From JAVBNU01 sp031551265 (GTDB lineage: Bacteria > Cyanobacteriota > Vampirovibrionia > Gastranaerophilales > Gastranaerophilaceae), in contig JAVBNU010000046.1 of assembly GCA_031551265.1 (NCBI GenBank), forward strand, positions 1 to 17,119: a stretch of 17,119 nucleotides of DNA, given 5' to 3'. This document shows positions 1 through 6,653 of this stretch, piece by piece. The number at the start of each line of letters is the position of its first letter. Positions within the stretch are counted from its first letter, which is position 1. Made by a program: the position numbers and the translations under genes. A model generated the notes under the pieces. The model was not told the origin of the DNA, made no database searches, and saw only the letters and a program-made list of their open reading frames with translations.

Positions 1-495
1 ATCCCCGTTTATATTCAGGAAACACTCTCAAAATTCTCAAAAGTAAAACGCCAGCTTGAACAAAAAGCAGATGGCCCGGTTAAAAACGAGGACGTAGCAA
101 AAGTCATGAATATTCCGGCTGAGAAGATTGACAGTTACCTGAGCGCGTACACTCAAACTCTTTCAATTGATGCAAAACACGAATTGAGCAATGGCAGCGA
201 AGTACAAATTTCTGACTCACTTGTGGATGAAAAACAAAATGTCTATGGCTGTCTTGAGGATGAAAGCTTAAAAAATGATTTGGCAATGATTATTTCGACA
301 TTAAAAGAACGCGAACAAAATATTATCAAATGGCGCTATGGCATAAATGAACTGCAAAAAAGAACCTTAGAAGATATTGGTAAACTATACGGCGTCACCA
401 AAGAATGTATTCGCCAAACAGAAATGCGAGCCCTCAAAAAAATGCGTGCGACAATAATGACGGAATGCCTGCTTACTGGCTATTTAAATAATTAG
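1..495 (+). CDS. RNA polymerase sigma-70 family factor, C-terminal part (5' truncated by window edge)
   Basis: The frame is open from base 1 and gives 164 residues; the gene starts outside the window. The visible part covers sigma region 3 (residues 1-50, starting IPVYIQETLSKFSKVKRQLEQ, an RpoD/SigA-type signature) and region 4 (about 95-155). Region 4 contains LKEREQNIIKWRYG and a helix-turn-helix TLEDIGKLYGVTKECIRQ that binds the -35 element. The factor directs core RNA polymerase to promoters. Against the usual VTRERIRQIE recognition helix this protein reads VTKECIRQTE, so one normally basic residue is a Cys. Regions 1 and 2 are not visible, so primary (RpoD) and group 2 alternative sigma cannot be told apart. 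An internal ATG at 106 is not the start, since region 3 lies upstream of it in frame. Confidence 0.93.
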   Translation: MPVYIQETLSKFSKVKRQLEQKADGPVKNEDVAKVMNIPAEKIDSYLSAYTQTLSIDAKHELSNGSEVQISDSLVDEKQNVYGCLEDESLKNDLAMIISTLKEREQNIIKWRYGINELQKRTLEDIGKLYGVTKECIRQTEMRALKKMRATIMTECLLTGYLNN

Positions 496-505
496 ACAAA
501 ATAAA

Positions 506-525
506 AAGCGACTATTTAGCCGCTT
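506..525. terminator. Hairpin just after the sigma factor gene
   Basis: The arms AAGCG and CGCTT close a 20-base hairpin that is nearly perfect: 9 bp with one G-U on the minus strand, one mismatch on the plus strand. It begins 10 bp past the sigma stop codon. The T-rich tail is on the minus strand, where no gene ends, while the plus strand has no U-run after the stem. It may protect the 3' end of the sigma mRNA rather than be a true intrinsic terminator. Confidence 0.3.
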
Positions 526-568
526 AAGTCAAGAAAGGAATGGTTAGACTATTAATCTATTAACGTAA

Positions 569-596
569 TTGATTATTACACATGCTTCATTAGTAT
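569..596 (+). promoter_or_regulatory. Possible sigma-70 promoter upstream of alr
   Basis: TTGATT (569-574) and TAGTAT (591-596) are separated by 16 bp. Each matches the consensus hexamer in four of six positions. Transcription from here would start near 603 and give alr a leader of about 170 nt that includes the repeat at 632-710. No better promoter was seen nearer to alr, but in such AT-rich DNA this is weak evidence. Confidence 0.3.
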
Positions 597-631
597 GGCA
601 AATTGGTTAATAAATGTTAATAATTGTATTT

Positions 632-710
632 GTTCTCCTCGCCCCAGTGCAGGAGAGGGCAACTTTTCGGCTTGAGTTTTTACGAAAGCTAGAAAAGTAG
701 GTGAGGGGTA
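632..710. repeat. Short palindromic interspersed repeat (GAGGG/CCCTC-bounded)
   Basis: The element begins GTTCTCCTCGCCCC, continues AGGAGAGGGCAAC and ends AGGTGAGGGGTA. Read on the other strand this is a CCCCTCACCT ... CCCTCTCCTG ... GGGCGAGGAG layout, the pattern of a repeat type scattered between genes in many bacteria. Inside it a 12-bp stem with one bulged A (arms 662-673 and 686-698, ACTTTTC/GAAAAGT and GGCTT/AAGCT) forms a hairpin. Its GC content is clearly higher than the flanking AT-rich spacer. It lies in the 279-bp gap between the sigma gene and alr. No coding capacity is seen. Confidence 0.6.
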
Positions 711-774
711 CATATTAACAGTTTTAAAATAGCAAATCATTGCTTATTGTTGCTGTTTTAAATATCATTTAGTT

Positions 775-1917
775 ATGAAATTTAACAGAAGCTCATATAT
801 TAATACACGACGAGATGCGTGGGTTGAGATAAATCTTGACCACGTGGAGCATAATGTGCGTGAAATAAAAAAACTTTTGCCTGCTAAAACAAAATTGTTA
901 GCTGTTGTCAAAGCAGACGCATACGGTCACGGCTCCGTAATGACAGCACCTTCACTCTTAGCATCAGGCGTGGATTTTTTGGGCGTAGCCTCAATCGATG
1001 AAGGTGTTCAGCTGCGCGAAGCGGGTATAAAAGCGCCAATTCTTGTGCTTGGCACCGTTCCTGTTTGGTCAATTAACTCGGCAGCTGTGAATGACATTAC
1101 AATCTCTATTTTTTCTGATTCACACATTGAGGCTTGCAAGGTTGCATACGAAAAAAACGGTCTTGTAACTAGAGCCCACGTAAAAGTCGATACCGGCATG
1201 AATCGCATTGGCATCAACGTTGACCACGCAGCAGATTTCATCGAAAAAGTTAAAGCCGAACCTTGTATAAAATTGGACGGGATTTTTACCCACTTTGCGT
1301 GTGCCGAAAACCTTGAAAAAACAAAAAAACAAACCGAGAAGTTTAATAAATTACTAAGCACTATAGGTACAGCAAATTTATTAATACACTCAAATAACAC
1401 AGCTGCACTTTTGTCATCGATAAACCCTGAGATGAATATGTCGCGCGCGGGTCTGGCTATTTATGGACTAATGCCCGAACTAGACTGCAAAGCCACACCA
1501 AATAAACCTTATGAATTAAAACAAGCCATCGGACTCAAAGGCAGAATCGCTAGTATTCACACAGCAGGCGCAGACGAAGGCGTCAGCTACTCGCATACCT
1601 ACACCACGACCGAAAAAATCATGATTGCCACAGTGCCAATAGGGTACGCAGACGGTGTTTCAAGAAAGTTATCCAATAATCTAACAGCCGGACTGAACGG
1701 AAAAATCATCAAACAAATCGGCAACATCACAATGGATCAGATGATGTTTGATATCACAGGAATAGACGCCAAAGAAGGCGATATAATAACACTTCTGGGT
1801 CAAGACGAGGACAACTTTTTCTCAGTCGATACCTGGGCAAACGCGCTTGATACAATTAATTATGAAATTACCTGCCGCTTAAAAGTCCGCCTTGCAAGAG
1901 TTTACGTCAGAGACTAA
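775..1917 (+). CDS. alr: Alanine racemase
   Basis: This PLP enzyme interconverts L- and D-alanine and supplies D-Ala for peptidoglycan in the cytoplasm. The 380-residue length is normal for the family. The N-terminal TIM barrel carries the cofactor site VVKADAYGHG with the PLP lysine at K46. The motif DTGMNRIG follows at 139-146, with the conserved Arg at 144. The C-terminal beta domain holds the second catalytic residue, Tyr272, in GVSYSHTY, followed by the family signature PIGYADG (288-294). No clear Shine-Dalgarno sequence precedes the ATG, but the protein aligns with the family from its first 15 residues, so the start is likely right. The gene converges on ahcY with 11 bp between stop codons and no convincing terminator between them. 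No cell-wall partner is adjacent. Confidence 0.97.
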   Translation: MKFNRSSYINTRRDAWVEINLDHVEHNVREIKKLLPAKTKLLAVVKADAYGHGSVMTAPSLLASGVDFLGVASIDEGVQLREAGIKAPILVLGTVPVWSINSAAVNDITISIFSDSHIEACKVAYEKNGLVTRAHVKVDTGMNRIGINVDHAADFIEKVKAEPCIKLDGIFTHFACAENLEKTKKQTEKFNKLLSTIGTANLLIHSNNTAALLSSINPEMNMSRAGLAIYGLMPELDCKATPNKPYELKQAIGLKGRIASIHTAGADEGVSYSHTYTTTEKIMIATVPIGYADGVSRKLSNNLTAGLNGKIIKQIGNITMDQMMFDITGIDAKEGDIITLLGQDEDNFFSVDTWANALDTINYEITCRLKVRLARVYVRD

Positions 1918-1928
1918 ACAATATTATA

Positions 1929-3188
1929 TTATTGCCAGCTGTTAAGGTATTTTTCCTGTTCAGGCGTTAGTGTATCAATTTCAATGCCCATTGAGGATAA
2001 TTTCAACTTAGCTATCTCTTCATCAACGCTTACAGGCAACGTATAGAGCTTGTTCTCAAGTTGGCCTCTGTTTTTAACAAGGAATTCCATGCCTAAAGCC
2101 TGATTCGCAAAACTCATGTCCATAACCGATGCCGGGTGGCCCTCGGCCGCAACTAAGTTCACTAATCTGCCTTCTGCTAAGACGTAAATAGATTTGCCGT
2201 TGTTAAGTTTGTATTCTTCTACAAAAGGTCTAAATTTTCTAATGTCAGTGGTTTCATCTTTTAACGCTGCGATATTAATCTCTATATCAAAATGTCCTGC
2301 ATTACAGACCATAGCGCCATCTTTCATTGACAGCAAATGTTGTAAATCAATAACGTGCTTGTCGCCTGTTACAGTTATGAAAAGGTCACCAACCAAAGCT
2401 GCCTCTGCAATTGGCATAACACGGTAGCCTTCCATTGCTGCCTCTAAAGCTTTTAGCGCATCAACTTCACACACAATTACGTTAGCACCAAGGCCTTTTG
2501 CTCTCATAGCGCAGCCTCTGCCACACCACCCATAACCTGATACTACAACAGTTTTACCGGCTAACAAGATATTGGCCGCTCGCAAAATACCATCAATTGT
2601 ACTCTGTCCCGTGCCGTAACGATTATCATATAAATGTTTTGTTAAGCTGCTATTTACTCCAACAGCAGGGAATTTCAACATCCCTTCATTTTCTAAAGCT
2701 TGTAAACGTGTAATACCACAAGTTGTTTCTTCCGTTGAACCAATAATGTTTTTGGCTAACTCAGGACGATCTCTGTGAATTGCGGCAACAATATCACACC
2801 CATCATCAATAACCAAATCAGGATTGTAGTCTAAAGCGCACTGGATATGACGTGCAAAAGTTTCTTTATCCTCGCCGGCATACGCATAAACCGGGATATT
2901 CCAATACTTGACAAGTGCAGCAGCAACATCATCCTGCGTGGAGAGAGGATTAGATGCAACTAAAATAGCTTCAGCGCCACCTGCCTGCATTGCAATAACA
3001 AGCGCAGCGGTTTCTTTGGTAACGTGCACACATGATGAAACCTTTAGGCCTTTAAACGGCTGTTCCTTCGCAAAACGTTCTTTTATATTTGTCAAAACAG
3101 GCATGTCTTTATACGCCCACTCAATTTGATTTTTACCCTGTTCTGCCAAATTTATGTCTTTTATATCACAATCAACCGTTACTGTCAT
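1929..3188 (-). CDS. ahcY: Adenosylhomocysteinase (S-adenosyl-L-homocysteine hydrolase)
   Basis: The enzyme reversibly splits S-adenosylhomocysteine into adenosine and homocysteine, removing the inhibitory product of methyltransferases in the activated-methyl cycle. It is 419 residues, the shorter prokaryotic form without the extra loop of longer homologues. Visible motifs are DDGCD (128-132), EETTCG (153-158), substrate/NAD residues N179, K184 and D188 in NSSLTKHLYDNRYGTGQS, the Rossmann glycine loop SGYGWCGRG (217-225), NAGHFD (296-301) and EGHP (349-352). The C-terminal TLTPEQEKYLNSW is the usual family ending, and the NAD-binding Lys/Tyr tail lies outside it or is absent. A good Shine-Dalgarno (GGAGA) sits 5 bases before the ATG. 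The second residue of the NxS/A-x-TK motif is Ser instead of the common Asp. The 5' side holds a 286-bp structured spacer (see 3341-3446). Confidence 0.97.
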   Translation of the reverse strand: MTVTVDCDIKDINLAEQGKNQIEWAYKDMPVLTNIKERFAKEQPFKGLKVSSCVHVTKETAALVIAMQAGGAEAILVASNPLSTQDDVAAALVKYWNIPVYAYAGEDKETFARHIQCALDYNPDLVIDDGCDIVAAIHRDRPELAKNIIGSTEETTCGITRLQALENEGMLKFPAVGVNSSLTKHLYDNRYGTGQSTIDGILRAANILLAGKTVVVSGYGWCGRGCAMRAKGLGANVIVCEVDALKALEAAMEGYRVMPIAEAALVGDLFITVTGDKHVIDLQHLLSMKDGAMVCNAGHFDIEINIAALKDETTDIRKFRPFVEEYKLNNGKSIYVLAEGRLVNLVAAEGHPASVMDMSFANQALGMEFLVKNRGQLENKLYTLPVSVDEEIAKLKLSSMGIEIDTLTPEQEKYLNSWQ

Positions 3189-3253
3189 ACTGTCTCCTTA
3201 CTATTTAAAAAATTACTACTGATTAAGTAAAATACTACCACAAAATAAGGAGT

Positions 3254-3287
3254 GCAAGCTACATCATGTAACGTAACTTGCTTTTTT
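3254..3287 (+). terminator. Plus-strand intrinsic terminator antisense to the ahcY leader
   Basis: Arms 3254-3262 (GCAAGCTAC) and 3273-3281 (GTAACTTGC) form a 9-position stem with one C-A mismatch on the plus strand and a 10-base loop. Six T follow directly (3282-3287), so the geometry is that of a rho-independent terminator for plus-strand transcription. On the minus strand the stem is fully paired with one G-U but has no U-tract, so it should not stop ahcY mRNA. The only plus-strand gene upstream is alr; any read-through of alr would run antisense through ahcY and end here. Confidence 0.5.
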
Positions 3288-3340
3288 AAATTCAGTAAGC
3301 CATAATGAGAATGAAGGAACATCACGTGCCAATTGTGAGT

Positions 3341-3446
3341 GAGGCTTTCAGCAGTTGAAATTTGCATAGATACAATGCGGGATACACTGCCGAACAAAAC
3401 GATTTATTATCGTTTTGAGAGAGGTAAGCCTGGAAGGCTGCTCCCG
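3341..3446. other. Structured non-coding segment between ahcY and the initiator tRNA
   Basis: The 3189-3474 spacer has no plausible gene but is rich in helices. AGGCTT (3341-3346) pairs with AAGCCT (3426-3431) and encloses two helices. The first is GCAGT (3351-3355) with ACTGC (3386-3390), capped by GCAT/ATGC. The second is a 9-bp hairpin, 3395-3403 with 3409-3417 (loop TTATT). Together they draw a three-way junction that is possible on either strand. A further AAGCC (3297-3301) can pair with GGCTT (3342-3346) instead of the outer helix, so two folds exclude each other. It could be the 5' leader of ahcY (minus) or of the tRNA precursor (plus). I could not match it to a known SAM or SAH riboswitch, SRP RNA or 6S RNA. 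Confidence 0.3.
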
Positions 3447-3474
3447 TACAAATTGAAAATTAAATAAAATATAA

Positions 3475-3551
<77 letters not shown>

Positions 3552-3556
3552 TATAC

Positions 3557-3593
3557 AAAAAGAGTTTCGACATTTTGCCGAAACTCTTTTTTT
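3557..3593 (+). terminator. Intrinsic terminator of the initiator tRNA
   Basis: A 13-base arm 3557-3569 (AAAAAGAGTTTCG) pairs perfectly with the arm starting CGAAACTC at 3579. The loop is 9 bases, and the second arm merges into a run of seven or more T. It begins 5 bases after the tRNA CCA end, leaving a short trailer for 3' processing. This is the clearest terminator in the window. Confidence 0.92.
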
Positions 3594-3663
3594 GCTTTGT
3601 GTGCTAAAATTTTTAAAAACTTATATTGATTTTTCCTGGAAAATTTTTGAAAGAAAATAAGAT

Positions 3664-3669
3664 TATAAT
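3664..3669 (+). promoter_or_regulatory. Possible -10 element for the glycosyltransferase gene
   Basis: A perfect TATAAT lies about 70 bp upstream of the preferred start at 3740 and just after the tRNA terminator, so the glycosyltransferase needs its own promoter near here. TTGAAA at 3647-3652 is only 11 bp away, too close to be its -35 box, and no good -35 is found at 16-18 bp. Confidence 0.35.
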
Positions 3670-3739
3670 GTTTTTCATTTAAAAAATGCTTTTTTGATAT
3701 AAAAATTTGGGTTTTCATGGTAATACGAAGAGAGTAAGT

Positions 3740-4693
3740 ATGCCTAAAATTAGCGTAATAATACCTGTCCATAATGTAGAAAGATATTTGGAAAAATGTC
3801 TCGATAGTCTTGTCAATCAAACCTTGAGTGATATAGAAATAATTTGTATTAACAATAATTCTTCAGATGCTTCTATTCAAATTTTGGATGAGTACGTGAA
3901 AAACGATGCTCGAATTATCGTAGATAATGAATCTGCTCAAGGAGCAGCCTTTGCACGAAATAAAGGCATGGAAATTGCAGAAGGCGAGTATATAGGTTTT
4001 GTGGATGCTGATGATTGGATTGATAACAATTATTATGAAGAGCTTTATAACAGTGCGCAAAGGACGAATAGTGATGTTGCTGCTACATCTTCGGTTTTGT
4101 TAACCAATGAAAAAGGTTCTTGTCTCGCTTCTAAGCCGATGGGATTAAAAGCACCCTTATTAACAACAGTAGGGGAAAAGGCACGCTGTATTATTGAAAC
4201 AGGAGCAACCTGGAACAAAATTTATAAAGCAACTTTTTTAAGAGAAAATAATATTTTGTTTCCGTTATTGAATACAACCGGGGAAGACAATTATTTCAAT
4301 GCTCTTGCTATTATTTTTGCCAACAAAATTTCAGTGATTAATAATGTATCATACTATTACAGACAAAGTCTCTCCGCGTCGACAAAAAGTTTAAAAAATC
4401 AAAAACATTATCAAATTCTCGATGTTTACAAACAGATTGATGACAAAATTCATAATTCGCATTTATCTGAAGGCGATAAAAAACAATGGCTGAACGTTAT
4501 TGATATTCGTAAAGAACGTGACATTTCATTGCATTATAATGAAATGGATTCGACGTTTAAAGCCGAATTTTTGAGCTTAATAAAAAATTCTTTTCCTAAT
4601 TTTAAAATCCTATTACCTTTAACATTGTGGAAAAACATAATACTACCTAGAGTAGTTAATAAATTATTATGTATTCTTAAATTGAAAAAATAA
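3740..4693 (+). CDS. Family 2 glycosyltransferase (GT-A fold)
   Basis: The protein is a cytoplasmic or membrane-associated nucleotide-sugar transferase, probably adding a sugar to a surface polysaccharide or lipid carrier. It is 317 residues from ATG 3740, where MPKISVIIPVHN is the canonical GT2 N-terminus and AGAG precedes the start. An in-frame ATG at 3707 would add 11 residues unlike the family and is disfavoured. The GT-A domain spans about residues 3-215, with the nucleotide/metal DxD-type motif DADD at 89-92. A GED (181-183) is in the place expected for the catalytic acidic residue. The C-terminal 100 residues are polar, then hydrophobic (about 288-312) and end KLKK, which may anchor it to the membrane. 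Donor and acceptor cannot be read from the sequence. It converges on ugd, whose UDP-glucuronate product is a possible but unproven donor. Confidence 0.9.
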   Translation: MPKISVIIPVHNVERYLEKCLDSLVNQTLSDIEIICINNNSSDASIQILDEYVKNDARIIVDNESAQGAAFARNKGMEIAEGEYIGFVDADDWIDNNYYEELYNSAQRTNSDVAATSSVLLTNEKGSCLASKPMGLKAPLLTTVGEKARCIIETGATWNKIYKATFLRENNILFPLLNTTGEDNYFNALAIIFANKISVINNVSYYYRQSLSASTKSLKNQKHYQILDVYKQIDDKIHNSHLSEGDKKQWLNVIDIRKERDISLHYNEMDSTFKAEFLSLIKNSFPNFKILLPLTLWKNIILPRVVNKLLCILKLKK

Positions 4694-4716
4694 GCAATTG
4701 CTTGCAGCAGTGAGAA

Positions 4717-6015
4717 CTATTTTCCGATGCAAAAATACTCAAAACCTTCTTTGGCAATGTTTTTTAGCTTGTATTGATTCCTGCCGTCAAACACTATTGG
4801 TGTTTTAAGTAGTTCTTTAACTGAGTCAAAATCAATGTTCTTGAATTCATTCCACTCGGTCAGCAGTACCATCGCGTCCGATTCATTAAGCGCCTCGTAT
4901 GTATTGGCTGCATATTCAATTTTATTCTGAAATATATTTTTTGCGCTTTCCATTGCTTGTGGATCGTAGGCTTTAATTTTAGCGCCACGCTGCAATAATT
5001 CATTAATCACAGTAATCGCAGGAGCCTCGCGCATATCATTAGTTTCAGGCTTAAATGCTAGCCCCAAAACGCCGAAAGTTTTCCCGGATAAATCTTCGCC
5101 AAAACGTTTCGTAATCTTTCGTACAAAAGACAAGCGCTGTGCCTTATTAATCTTATCAGCAGCGACAAGCAGGCTGTTTTCAATAGCACAATCTTTTGTC
5201 ATAGAAATTAGCGCGTTCACATCCTTAGGTAAGCAGCTTCCACCGTAACCTAACCCCGGATAAAGAAAAATAGGTCCAATTCTAGCATCAGTTGCTATTC
5301 CATTCCTGACTTTTTCTACGTCAGCGCCTATGTACTCGCAGATATTGGCAATTTCATTAATATAAGAAATTTTTACCGCGAGAAATGCATTTGCCGCATA
5401 TTTTGTCATTTCAGCTGATTTTACATCCATCACTATTAAAGATTTACCTGTTTCTAAAAATGAAAGATAAATTTCTTTCATAATTTTTGAAGCTTTATCG
5501 CTATCAGAGCCCATGATAACTCTATCTGGATTTAGGAAATCTTCAACAGCAGAACCTTGTTTCAAAAATTCAGGATTTGACACCACATCAAACTCAAAAC
5601 CTGTATTATTTTGAATGATATTACTAACTTTTTCTGCCGTCCCCGGTGGAACAGTTGATTTATCGACAATAACTTTATAGCCGTTCATCGCTCTGGCGAT
5701 TTCTTCTGCGACATCAAACACGGTGGACAAATCGGCAGAACCATCCTCGTTTTGTGGCGTGCCGACAGCTATGAAGCAAACTTTTGACTCTTTAACGGCT
5801 TCATCCAGATTCGGTGTGAATTTCAACCGGCTGGCCGTGACATTAGACTTGATTAAAGAATCAAGCCCGGGTTCGTATATGGGGCAAATTCCTTGTGCAA
5901 GTTTATCGAGTTTTTCAACATCTTTATCGACACAAATTACTTGATGCCCCATTTCAGCGAGGCAAGCACCCGCTGTTAAACCAACATAGCCCGTTCCAAT
6001 TATACACAATTTCAT
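4717..6015 (-). CDS. ugd: UDP-glucose 6-dehydrogenase
   Basis: The enzyme oxidises UDP-glucose twice with NAD+ to UDP-glucuronate, a precursor of acidic capsule and exopolysaccharide sugars. From ATG 6015 it is 432 residues, normal for the family. The N-terminal Rossmann motif is IGTGYVG (6-12) and the dimerisation/central part has SNPEFLKQGSAVEDF (146-160). The catalytic Cys261 lies in GYGGSCLPKD, and LGLAFKPETNDMREAP (318-332) is the C-terminal UDP-binding signature. The reading frame is open for 20 more codons upstream, but GAGGA lies at the right distance from ATG 6015 and the glycine loop begins at residue 6, so that start is chosen. A palindrome (4692-4703) followed on this strand by a T-rich run may help end transcription. 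The neighbouring glycosyltransferase supports a surface-polysaccharide role; the sequence does not separate this enzyme from close relatives using UDP-N-acetyl sugars with full certainty. Confidence 0.93.
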   Translation of the reverse strand: MKLCIIGTGYVGLTAGACLAEMGHQVICVDKDVEKLDKLAQGICPIYEPGLDSLIKSNVTASRLKFTPNLDEAVKESKVCFIAVGTPQNEDGSADLSTVFDVAEEIARAMNGYKVIVDKSTVPPGTAEKVSNIIQNNTGFEFDVVSNPEFLKQGSAVEDFLNPDRVIMGSDSDKASKIMKEIYLSFLETGKSLIVMDVKSAEMTKYAANAFLAVKISYINEIANICEYIGADVEKVRNGIATDARIGPIFLYPGLGYGGSCLPKDVNALISMTKDCAIENSLLVAADKINKAQRLSFVRKITKRFGEDLSGKTFGVLGLAFKPETNDMREAPAITVINELLQRGAKIKAYDPQAMESAKNIFQNKIEYAANTYEALNESDAMVLLTEWNEFKNIDFDSVKELLKTPIVFDGRNQYKLKNIAKEGFEYFCIGK

Positions 6016-6043
6016 TGCACATTCCTCAGTTTTCCGTAGTTTA

Positions 6044-6049
6044 AGTATA
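6044..6049 (-). promoter_or_regulatory. Possible -10 element of ugd
   Basis: TATACT on the minus strand (five of six consensus bases) lies 28 bp upstream of the ugd start, placing transcription start near 6037 with a leader of about 22 nt that includes the ribosome site. The -35 region is poor (ATGCCG at 17 bp). An AT-rich 7-bp hairpin (6071-6088) sits just upstream. Confidence 0.35.
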
Positions 6050-6123
6050 AATGTTCTATGAAATTTCGGCATCATTTATAAAAATGATAACTCATAACAT
6101 GGTCCTAATGCGCTTATATAACA

Positions 6124-6153
6124 TATGCCCCGAGAATAAATCTCCGGGGCATA
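6124..6153 (-). terminator. Strong hairpin after the small membrane protein gene
   Basis: TATGCCCC (6124-6131) and GGGGCATA (6146-6153) form an 8-bp GC-rich stem, extended by GAGA/TCTC across a single bulge. It begins 15 bp past the stop codon of the 6169-6570 gene. The minus-strand tail (TGTTATAT) is only moderately U-rich, so it is a plausible but not classical rho-independent terminator separating that gene from ugd. Confidence 0.5.
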
Positions 6154-6168
6154 GTTTGACATTTATAA

Positions 6169-6570
6169 TTAGTGGCGTGCACCTGCAAAAATTGCAATTA
6201 ATGCAGCCCCTGCGATTAAGAAGCAAATCAATGAAAGCACTGTAGCAACCACTGCGACTACAACACCCCAGAATGCCCATTTCTTTTCATATTCATTAAA
6301 CTGTTCAACACTAGCCCAGTCTTTGCTTTCCCAGGCCCATTTGTTGCCTTCAATACCAAACCAAATACCCAAGCCAAGCGGTATAAACGGCGTTAACAGG
6401 CCTACCAGCGGGATTATGCTAAGGATACCGCATAATATTGGTGTCGCCAGCATTGTCAGAGTTATCCATTTTTGATGGAATATACCCCATATCCAGCTTA
6501 ACAAAAACGCACCCCAGTTAAACTTATTTAACTCAGGTGGAAACGGCTTCACATTCACTACTTCACTCAT
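6169..6570 (-). CDS. Small integral membrane protein, function unknown
   Basis: The 133-residue protein has a short proline-containing N-terminus (FPPELNKFNWGAFLLSWIWGI). It is followed by hydrophobic segments at about 36-55, 58-74 and 99-129, with a polar loop EGNKWAWESKDW in between. Tryptophans are unusually frequent. The NWGAFLLSWIWGI segment recalls small membrane proteins of the DUF2628 type, but I cannot assign a family with certainty. The start is supported by GAGGT 7 bases before the ATG. The gene stands alone between its own hairpin and a spacer with two small palindromes (6627-6647). No function is claimed. Confidence 0.8.
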   Translation of the reverse strand: MSEVVNVKPFPPELNKFNWGAFLLSWIWGIFHQKWITLTMLATPILCGILSIIPLVGLLTPFIPLGLGIWFGIEGNKWAWESKDWASVEQFNEYEKKWAFWGVVVAVVATVLSLICFLIAGAALIAIFAGARH

Positions 6571-6626
6571 TACAACTACCTCATACTTAAATAATACAGA
6601 CCAATAATAGCATATTCTAGTGTAAA

Positions 6627-6647
6627 AGTATACTTATAGTATATACT
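6627..6647. promoter_or_regulatory. Two adjacent perfect palindromes upstream of the membrane protein gene
   Basis: AGTATACT (6627-6634) and AGTATATACT (6638-6647) are each perfect palindromes, 3 bp apart, in the 83-bp gap before the 6169-6570 gene. Such paired dyads can be operator half-sites, but both are made of simple A/T-rich words and could be chance. Confidence 0.25.
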
Positions 6648-6653
6648 AGAGGA

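Noticed and set aside
1008..1400. Minus-strand reading frame of 130 codons inside alr
   Set aside because: A shadow of the strongly supported alr; the translation shows no family motif.
3189..3474. SAM, SAH or other known riboswitch, SRP RNA or 6S RNA in the ahcY/tRNA spacer
   Set aside because: The conserved aptamer cores (SAM-I GGAGGGA/GAAACCCGGCAACC-type, SAH GCTGCAAC-type) are not there. A GGAAGG word at 3432-3437 recalls the SRP tetraloop, but the required AGCAGCC partner strand does not follow it. No long 6S-type rod could be drawn.
3707..3739. Upstream ATG of the glycosyltransferase
   Set aside because: It adds 11 residues that do not resemble the family, whose members begin at the MPKISVIIPVHN equivalent; the AGAG site favours 3740.
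4692..4703. AAGCAATTGCTT palindrome as a bidirectional terminator between the glycosyltransferase and ugd
   Set aside because: The usable stem is only about 4 bp once a loop is allowed. A T-rich tail on the minus strand makes weak termination of ugd possible, but it is not enough for a separate call.
6016..6075. Longer start of ugd
   Set aside because: The 20 extra residues precede the nucleotide-binding fold and have no ribosome site, while ATG 6015 has GAGGA at the proper distance.
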